Below the pieces are notes generated by a model that saw nothing but the letters and a program-made list of their open reading frames with translations, was not told the DNA's origin and ran no database searches. This document shows positions 58,170 to 64,000 of a DNA stretch of 64,000 nt, piece after piece (positions within the stretch are counted from its first letter, which is position 1; each line of letters begins with the position of its first letter). A program made the position numbers and the translations under genes. The stretch is from Tepidibacter thalassicus DSM 15285 (GTDB lineage Bacteria; Bacillota; Clostridia; Peptostreptococcales; Peptostreptococcaceae): assembly GCF_900129915.1 (NCBI RefSeq), contig NZ_FQXH01000005.1, forward strand, positions 124,001 to 188,000, written 5' to 3'.

Positions 58170-59482
58170 AAACTATAAATATAGAAAATTATTTTCAAAA
58201 ATTAAGAGAAATTAATTTGATTCAGTATACTGGACGAGTATCTCAAGTAGTAGGGCTTACAATTGAGTCAAAAGGGCCAGCTGTAAAATTAGGTGAGATG
58301 TGTTATATATATCCAATAAAATCAGATGAACCGATATTAGCTGAAGTAGTTGGATTTAAAGAAGAGAAAGTTTTGTTAATGCCTCTTGGAGAGATGGATG
58401 GTATAGGTCCTGGAAGTAAAGTTGTAGCAAGTGGCCATGGATTAGAAGTTAAAGTTGGAGATGAACTATTAGGAAGAGTTTTAGATGGATTAGGTAATCC
58501 AATAGATGGTGGAGAAAGTTTGAATCTTAGAGAATCTTATCCTGTAATGAATCAACCGCCAAATCCTCTGCAAAGACAAAAAATATCAGAACCACTGCCC
58601 CTTGGAGTTAAAGCATTAGATGGTATTTTAACTTGTGGGAGAGGTCAAAGAGTAGGTATATTTGCAGGTTCAGGAGTAGGAAAATCTACACTTTTGGGGA
58701 TGATTGCAAGAAATACAAAAGCTGATATAAATGTAATCGCTTTAATTGGAGAAAGGGGTAGAGAAGTTAGAGAATTCATTGAAAATGATCTTCAAGAAGA
58801 AGGATTAAAAAGGTCTGTAGTAGTAGTAGCGACATCAGATCAACCACCGTTAGTTAGAATGAAAGGAGCATTACTTGCAACATCAATAGCTGAATATTTT
58901 AGAGATAAAGGAAAAAATGTGATATTAATGATGGATTCGTTAACTCGTTTTTCGATGGCACAGAGAGAAATAGGACTTGCAATAGGAGAGCCACCAGTTA
59001 CAAAAGGATATACTCCTTCTGTATTTGCAGTGCTTCCAAAACTTTTAGAAAGATCGGGTAATTCGGATAAAGGATCTATTACAGGATTATATACAGTACT
59101 TGTAGATGGCGACGATATGAATGAGCCTATAGCTGATACTGTAAGAGGTATACTTGATGGACATATTGTTTTATCTAGGAGTCTTGCAAATAAAAATCAT
59201 TATCCAGCTATTGAAGTGTTGTCTAGTGCGAGTAGGGTAATGACAAATATTACAGATAGAAAGCATATAGAAATAGCTAATAAGTTAAAAGATCTTTTGG
59301 CTACCTATAGAGAAGCCGAGGATTTGATAAATATAGGGGCTTATGCAAAAGGATCTAATCCCAAAATAGATTTAGCTATAGAAAAAATAGATGAAATTAA
59401 TTCTTTTTTAAAACAATGGACTCATGAAAAGTTTGAATATGAAGAAATTATACAAACTCTATTCAGAATATTTGAAGATTAG
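58166..59482 (+). CDS. fliI: flagellar export ATPase
   Basis: A 438-residue rotary-type ATPase that energises flagellar protein export. It has the beta-barrel N-terminus (YTGRVSQVVGLTIESKGPAVKLGE), Walker A GIFAGSGVGKST, Walker B VILMMDSLTRFS, and the conserved PPVTKGYTPSVFAVLPKLLERSG. The C-terminal helices end near the FliH/FliJ-binding region. The start overlaps the fliH stop by 4 bp. All catalytic motifs are present. Confidence 0.96.
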   Translation: MKTINIENYFQKLREINLIQYTGRVSQVVGLTIESKGPAVKLGEMCYIYPIKSDEPILAEVVGFKEEKVLLMPLGEMDGIGPGSKVVASGHGLEVKVGDELLGRVLDGLGNPIDGGESLNLRESYPVMNQPPNPLQRQKISEPLPLGVKALDGILTCGRGQRVGIFAGSGVGKSTLLGMIARNTKADINVIALIGERGREVREFIENDLQEEGLKRSVVVVATSDQPPLVRMKGALLATSIAEYFRDKGKNVILMMDSLTRFSMAQREIGLAIGEPPVTKGYTPSVFAVLPKLLERSGNSDKGSITGLYTVLVDGDDMNEPIADTVRGILDGHIVLSRSLANKNHYPAIEVLSSASRVMTNITDRKHIEIANKLKDLLATYREAEDLINIGAYAKGSNPKIDLAIEKIDEINSFLKQWTHEKFEYEEIIQTLFRIFED

Positions 59483-59493
59483 AGGTGTGTATT

Positions 59494-59934
59494 TTGAAAT
59501 ATAAATTTAGATTTCAAAAAATTTTAGATATAAAAGAAAAATTAGAAGAAAGTAAAAAGATGGAAATTAATAATCTTCTTAGTGAAGTAAATAAGTTTAA
59601 AGAAGAAATTTATTATTTAAATAAAAGTAAAGAATCTAAAAACATAGAAATAAAAAGTGTTATGAAGTTAGGTACAGATATAAACACTATCAGATCTATG
59701 AATGAATTTATATATTCTATTGATTTAAAAATAAAAATGTTAATTCAGAAACTTGATTTATTGGAAAATGAATTAGAGGTAAAGAAAAAAGAGTATATAG
59801 AAGTAATGAAAGAAAAAAAAACATTTGAAAAGCTTAAAGAAAGAGATATTCAAAACTTTAATGAAAAATTAAAAAAACAAGAAGAGCAATTTGTAGATCA
59901 AATAGTTACATTCAAACACAGTATTGGTAACTAG
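59494..59934 (+). CDS. fliJ: flagellar export chaperone
   Basis: A 146-residue protein that is almost entirely coiled coil, opening with KYKFRFQKILDIKEKLEE, typical of FliJ. It sits in the FliI hexamer and cycles export chaperones. TTG 59494 follows AGAGGTGTG; GTG 59485 is the in-frame alternative but lies within the site. Sequence identity in this family is low, so the order between fliI and the motE-like gene is the strongest support. Confidence 0.87.
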   Translation: MKYKFRFQKILDIKEKLEESKKMEINNLLSEVNKFKEEIYYLNKSKESKNIEIKSVMKLGTDINTIRSMNEFIYSIDLKIKMLIQKLDLLENELEVKKKEYIEVMKEKKTFEKLKERDIQNFNEKLKKQEEQFVDQIVTFKHSIGN

Positions 59935-59943
59935 GAGGAGAAT

Positions 59944-61209
59944 ATGAAAGAGAATTTAAATGAAAATATAGAGGAAAATAAAATTAAGCCAAGAAAGAAA
60001 AAGTTTAAAGCTTTAGTAATTATGTTATCTGTATTGTTTGTAACTTTTATTATCCTCTATTTTACAAGTGCAAATATTAATACAATGATTAATAATTTGT
60101 TAAAAAAAGCTCCAATAATTGGAAGTAGCTTTGAAAGTATTCCATCTAAAGAAGAAAATGAACAAAGAAAAAAAGTTCTTGCTGAGTATTATTTATCTTT
60201 AGATGCTGATAGAACTGTGGATAAGTTGATTATATTAAAAAAGGAAAATAGAAAATTATATGATGATATAATATTAGAAATGAATAAAATAGATCTATCT
60301 AATACAAAGAATATATTAAAGGAAGTAAGAAACAAAGAGCTTAAAAAAGATATTCTTCAAAGAGAGATAGATGATATGAATAAAGAAAGACTTAATGAAA
60401 TAAAAGGTATTTCGAATAATTATTTAAAATTAGGGTTAGTTGGTACGATAAATAATTTAGAAGAAGATATAATTAATTTAAGATTAGATTTTGAAGATGC
60501 AGCTAAGGTTATTGAAAATTTTAAACCCGATTATTCAGCTAAAGTATTTTATTATATGGATAAAAACATATCATCAATGATAAAAGAAAATATGTCAAAA
60601 AAATATATTGAAAAATTAGATAAGGAAATAAAAAAGTATAAAGAGTATATAAAAGAAAAAGAAAATTTAGCTTTAATTTATAAAAATAAAAAAGAAGAAG
60701 AATCTGCAAAACAGCTTCAAGATAAAGACTTGTATTCAATTGAAGATTTAGGAATAATATTTGCAAATATGGATTATTTAACAGCAGCTAAAATACTTTC
60801 TGAATTTGAAGATAAAGAGTATTTAAATTCTGTTTTAAAACAAGTAAAATATGTAGAGGAGTTAAATAAAGATAATGAAAAAATAGTAAATATATCTAAT
60901 GATATAAATAATGCTTTGAAAATTTTGGATATGTATAAAAGGGATTTGGAGGTTTTAAGGAAATCTTATGAAAAAATGACTCCAAGAGAAATTGCGGATT
61001 TAGTAAATAAAATGACTACTAGTAAGCCGAAATTTAAGCAATATAAAATTGATGGAGGTAAAAGTTTTATTATAAGTGAAGAAGAGCTTATGATAGAAAT
61101 TTTAAAGAAATTAAAGCCTAAATTATTATCTCAAGTAATATCGAATTTGGATAATGAAAAAGGAGCTGAGATAAGCAGAAAAATAGGTTTACCAAAGTTG
61201 CAAAATTAA
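59944..61209 (+). CDS. MotE/YlxF-like flagellar protein, enlarged
   Basis: A 421-residue protein in the position of Bacillus ylxF (between fliJ and fliK). A charged N-terminal tail (1-22) is followed by one membrane segment (about 23-43), then a long coiled-coil-rich extracytoplasmic part. At least two MgtE-N-like units are visible: near 270-300 (IFANMDYLTAAKILSEFED) and at the end (LKPKLLSQVISNLDNEKGAEISRKIG). A third may lie near 180-205 (AAKVIENFKPDYSAKVFYYM). MotE-like proteins act in stator or rotor scaffolding. Bacillus YlxF is about half as long, so this appears repeat-expanded. AGGAGG lies before the ATG. Confidence 0.78.
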   Translation: MKENLNENIEENKIKPRKKKFKALVIMLSVLFVTFIILYFTSANINTMINNLLKKAPIIGSSFESIPSKEENEQRKKVLAEYYLSLDADRTVDKLIILKKENRKLYDDIILEMNKIDLSNTKNILKEVRNKELKKDILQREIDDMNKERLNEIKGISNNYLKLGLVGTINNLEEDIINLRLDFEDAAKVIENFKPDYSAKVFYYMDKNISSMIKENMSKKYIEKLDKEIKKYKEYIKEKENLALIYKNKKEEESAKQLQDKDLYSIEDLGIIFANMDYLTAAKILSEFEDKEYLNSVLKQVKYVEELNKDNEKIVNISNDINNALKILDMYKRDLEVLRKSYEKMTPREIADLVNKMTTSKPKFKQYKIDGGKSFIISEEELMIEILKKLKPKLLSQVISNLDNEKGAEISRKIGLPKLQN

Positions 61210-61221
61210 GGGGGGATATTA

Positions 61222-62580
61222 TTGAACAATTTATTATCTGTAAATTTAAGTTTACGAAGGTCCTTTAAAAAAGAGAAAAAATCTTTCAATTTACAAAAAA
61301 CAGATGGTTTTAAAAATACAATTAATAAATATTTAAAAAATGATAAAAGTATTAGTAGTGAAAAATATAAAGATGTTGAAGAATCAAAAAATATAAAAGA
61401 ACAAGATTTTAATTTTCATAAAAATGAAAATGCAATTGAAAAAAATACAATAAAAAAAGTAGATCAAGAAGATGAAAATCAGGAATTAAATTCATTAAAA
61501 TCAAATGAAAAATTTTCGAACAATGATGAATTGATAAAAGAGTTAGAATATATATTATCTTTTTTACAGTCTGTTAATGTTAATTCAGAAGATATTAATA
61601 ATTTAAATAAAGTTGAGGAAATGAAAACGAGTTTAATAAAGGTATATAATGATATATCTAATGAAAAATTGAACAATAAAGATATTGAGGAACTTTTTGT
61701 AAAATTAGAAGAAGCAGATTTTCTACCAAAAGATGTGAAAGATAAAGTGGTATACATTATTAAAAATATAAAAGAAAAAATAAGTGTTGATACTGTTTTA
61801 AATTTAAACAAAAAAGAGTTAGATGTAAATTTAGATAATTTAGAATCAAATAAAAAAGATATAAAAAAAATAAATAGTCATAATATAAAATCAGAAAATA
61901 CAGAAGATAAATCCTCAATAGTGCGACAAGCAAGTAAAATAGATAAGGTAGATAAAAATTTTAATTTGAATAATAGTTTGAATTCGGGTTTTATAAAAGA
62001 AGATGAAGATCTGCATAAGTTGGAAAAAAAATTTTTAGGAATACATGAATCAAATAATGAAGATGAGATGAGTTTAAATTTACAAGATTTTAATACGTTG
62101 AAAGCATCTCAAAATTTAAAAAATATATCTTCTTCTTTGAATTTAAGACAAGTAAACGGTATAAATCATAATGATATATTAGAACAAATAATTAAAAAAA
62201 GCAAATTAATTATTGATAAAGATAATTCAAGTATGGAAATTAAGTTAGAACCAGAACATTTAGGTAAATTAACTTTAAAAGTGGTTTTTGAAAGAGGTAT
62301 TTTAAGTGCTAAGTTTATAGCTGAAAATGATGATGTAAAGACAATAATAGAAAATAATATGGATGAACTTAAAGAGAATCTTTTAGAGCAAGGGCTTAAT
62401 ATACAAAGTTTAAGTGTATCTGTTGATAGTCAAGGCGATTTAAACAAACATAGGAATATTTTAGAAGCTATGGCTTATAATAAAAGAATTAGTAAAAATT
62501 TAGCTATAAATGATGTTGTTGAAGAAGAAAAAGAAAATCCTTATTTGTATAATGATGAAAAGTTTAATGAATTAGCTTAG
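61222..62580 (+). CDS. fliK: flagellar hook-length control protein
   Basis: A 452-residue protein. The first 300 residues are low-complexity, rich in Lys, Asn, Glu and Ser, as usual in the ruler part of FliK. The C-terminal domain (about 345-430: [30 protein letters not shown] and [20 protein letters not shown]) is the conserved substrate-switch domain. It is exported and sets hook length. TTG 61222 follows GGGGGG. The gene runs 12 bp after the motE-like gene and 10 bp before flgD. Confidence 0.92.
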   Translation: MNNLLSVNLSLRRSFKKEKKSFNLQKTDGFKNTINKYLKNDKSISSEKYKDVEESKNIKEQDFNFHKNENAIEKNTIKKVDQEDENQELNSLKSNEKFSNNDELIKELEYILSFLQSVNVNSEDINNLNKVEEMKTSLIKVYNDISNEKLNNKDIEELFVKLEEADFLPKDVKDKVVYIIKNIKEKISVDTVLNLNKKELDVNLDNLESNKKDIKKINSHNIKSENTEDKSSIVRQASKIDKVDKNFNLNNSLNSGFIKEDEDLHKLEKKFLGIHESNNEDEMSLNLQDFNTLKASQNLKNISSSLNLRQVNGINHNDILEQIIKKSKLIIDKDNSSMEIKLEPEHLGKLTLKVVFERGILSAKFIAENDDVKTIIENNMDELKENLLEQGLNIQSLSVSVDSQGDLNKHRNILEAMAYNKRISKNLAINDVVEEEKENPYLYNDEKFNELA

Positions 62581-62590
62581 GAGGGAGAAT

Positions 62591-63070
62591 ATGAATATAG
62601 CGGGAGTATTACCTGATAAGTTTACTAAATATACAGCTTCAGGTGAGATTGTTGAAAAAAAAGATGAAAATAAAATTAATGAAAAAAAAAATACGGATAA
62701 TAAAAACATTAATTCTGATAAATTAACAAAAAGCTTAAGAAATCAGTTAGGAAAAAATGATTTCTTAAAGTTGCTTACAACTCAACTTAAATATCAAGAT
62801 CCATTAAATCCTATGGAGGATAAAGAATTTATATCACAAATGGCACAGTTTAGTTCATTAGAGCAAATGCAAAATTTAAATACTTCTTTTCAAGATGTAG
62901 CTAAGGGAATGGTATCGTTAAATAATAATTTTGTAGTAGCTAATAAAAATTTGGAAGAACAAATAGATGAACTTATAAGTGAAATTAAATCTTTAAAGGA
63001 AGAATTTAAAAATAATGATGAAACAGATTCTGTCGATAAAGATAATGAAAATAAAATTGAGTTAGTATAA
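62591..63070 (+). CDS. flgD: flagellar hook cap assembly protein
   Basis: A 159-residue hook-capping protein. The conserved N-terminal block ([46 protein letters not shown]) is at about 55-100. The C-terminal Ig/Tudor-like domain of enterobacterial FlgD is absent, leaving a helical acidic tail; short forms are common in Firmicutes. AGGAGGG precedes the ATG. It is followed after 22 bp by flgE, with no gene in between. Confidence 0.92.
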   Translation: MNIAGVLPDKFTKYTASGEIVEKKDENKINEKKNTDNKNINSDKLTKSLRNQLGKNDFLKLLTTQLKYQDPLNPMEDKEFISQMAQFSSLEQMQNLNTSFQDVAKGMVSLNNNFVVANKNLEEQIDELISEIKSLKEEFKNNDETDSVDKDNENKIELV

Positions 63071-63092
63071 AATTTTAGAGGGGGAATTTATT

Positions 63093-64000
63093 ATGATGAG
63101 ATCAATGTATGCTGCTGTATCAAGTTTAAGAGCACATCAAACAAAAATGGATATTATAGGAAATAACATAGCAAATGTTAATACTGTGGGATTTAAAGCT
63201 TCTAGGGTTACATTCAAAGAAACATTTGCTCAAACAATAAAAGGAGCAGGTGGAGCTCAAGATGGACGTGGAGGTACAAATCCTATGCAAATAGGGCTTG
63301 GTGCAGATGTAGCTTCGATTGATACAATTCAAAGAAGAGGGGCTGTTGAAAGAACAGACAATGTAACAGATTTAATGATTAATGGTGAAGGATATTTTAT
63401 GGTATCTGATGATGTTAATTTTTTAAACAGATATTACACAAGAGCTGGTAATTTTATTCTTGATGAAGGTGGCAATTTAGTTACACAAGATGGTTATAAA
63501 GTACTTGGTTATATGGCTGACGAAACAGGGAGACTTAAAAGTAGCTTAGAAGGACTTAAAATAGACAAATCGTTAGTATATCCTCCTCAAGCGACAAAAC
63601 CATCTAATCCTCCTATACCTGGCGAGGAAATAGTAACTTTTAAAGGAAATTTAAATTCTGATACTATTGGGCTTAGAACTATAAATATTGATGATGCAAC
63701 AGGTAATCCTATAAATCCTAGTGATTTAAAACCAGTTGCAAAAAATGGTGATAAAGCAGGTATTTATCAATTTGATCCAGTTCTTTCAAAAGCAGCTGGA
63801 AAGCCTGTTTATTCTCAGAAAAATGAAGAATTAAACAAAGCATTAGGAAGAGAAACTACGATAAAAGTATTCGATGATTTCGGAAATGTACATCAAATAA
63901 AGTTATTATTTACTAAGATGTCAGTAGATTCAAATAATGGAGAAAGTACGTGGCAAGTAGATGCTATGTACATGGGAAAAGATGGATATATGTTAGCAGA
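63093..64000 (+). CDS. flgE: flagellar hook protein, 5' part
   Basis: Start of the hook protein, cut by the right edge after about 302 residues. The Flg_bb_rod segment (GNNIANVNTVGFKASRVTFKETF) opens it, followed by QIGLGADVASIDTIQRRGAVERTDNVTDLMINGEGYFMVSD and a D1-type region (NRYYTRAGNFILDEGGNLVTQDGYKVLGY). FlgE polymerises into the hook. The start could be ATG 63093 or 63096; GAGGGGGAA fits either. The frame remains open to the edge. Confidence 0.93.
   Translation, partial: MMRSMYAAVSSLRAHQTKMDIIGNNIANVNTVGFKASRVTFKETFAQTIKGAGGAQDGRGGTNPMQIGLGADVASIDTIQRRGAVERTDNVTDLMINGEGYFMVSDDVNFLNRYYTRAGNFILDEGGNLVTQDGYKVLGYMADETGRLKSSLEGLKIDKSLVYPPQATKPSNPPIPGEEIVTFKGNLNSDTIGLRTINIDDATGNPINPSDLKPVAKNGDKAGIYQFDPVLSKAAGKPVYSQKNEELNKALGRETTIKVFDDFGNVHQIKLLFTKMSVDSNNGESTWQVDAMYMGKDGYMLA

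Noticed and set aside
1-64000. CRISPR arrays, tRNA/rRNA genes, insertion sequences and phage genes
   Set aside because: Looked for by eye; no regularly spaced repeats, no transposase or integrase frames and no cloverleaf-like genes were seen.

Overview
The window is a 64 kb AT-rich chromosomal segment of an anaerobic, motile, spore-forming member of the Clostridia. This rests on very low GC, Gram-positive Shine-Dalgarno sequences, T-box and FMN riboswitches, a three-gene bifurcating-type [FeFe]-hydrogenase, pyruvate phosphate dikinase, a GerAB-type germination protein and a probable SASP-like spore protein. Genus cannot be fixed from sequence alone; Tissierellia- or Peptostreptococcales-like is my guess. 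I saw no rRNA, tRNA, insertion sequence, prophage or CRISPR array, so this reads as core chromosome.

Layout. 1-4.7 kb: end of glyS, then a carbon-control operon (CcpN-like repressor, PPDK regulatory kinase/phosphorylase, ppdK). 4.7-7.2 kb: an ApbE/FMN-binding fusion, an apparently orphan arginine-type T-box, and two small genes. 7.2-10.3 kb: a zinc ABC transporter behind a perfect 31-bp Zur-like palindrome, plus a Fur-family repressor. 10.4-17.4 kb: single genes (MBL-fold, secreted amidase, cold-shock protein, CBS protein, an FMN oxidoreductase with a MarR regulator and tandem operators, a cation/proton antiporter, a parvulin). 17.6-21.9 kb: small genes, then the FMN-riboswitch-controlled ribD-ribE-ribBA-ribH operon. 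22-27.4 kb, minus strand: hydCBA and lrgAB. 27.5-33.1 kb: cold-shock protein, small genes, asnS behind an Asn T-box, a pentapeptide/K+ channel fusion, and a D,D-carboxypeptidase. 33.3-44.3 kb: a nucleotidyltransferase with a degenerate mutase domain next to a 2849-residue cyclic beta-1,2-glucan synthase. 44.4-53.4 kb: GerAB-like permease, a LacI regulator plus deoC sharing a matching operator, two transporters, a solute-binding sensor kinase, and a YerC/TrpR-type regulator. 53.5-64 kb: the start of a large flagellar operon (flgBC-fliEFGHIJ-motE-like-fliK-flgD-flgE), cut by the right edge.

How it works together. Catabolism appears fermentative, with PPDK under CcpN/PPDK-regulator control and a bifurcating hydrogenase. 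Flavin supply (rib operon) and covalent flavinylation (ApbE fusion) both occur here. Several transcription units carry their own readable switch: the two T-boxes, the FMN riboswitch, the Zur-like site, the tandem FabT-like sites and the LacI operator pair.

Most notable: the arginine T-box with no matching gene, two genes that appear to start at ATT, the catalytically degenerate phosphomannomutase-like domain beside the glucan synthase, and the operator pairs that link regulators to targets.
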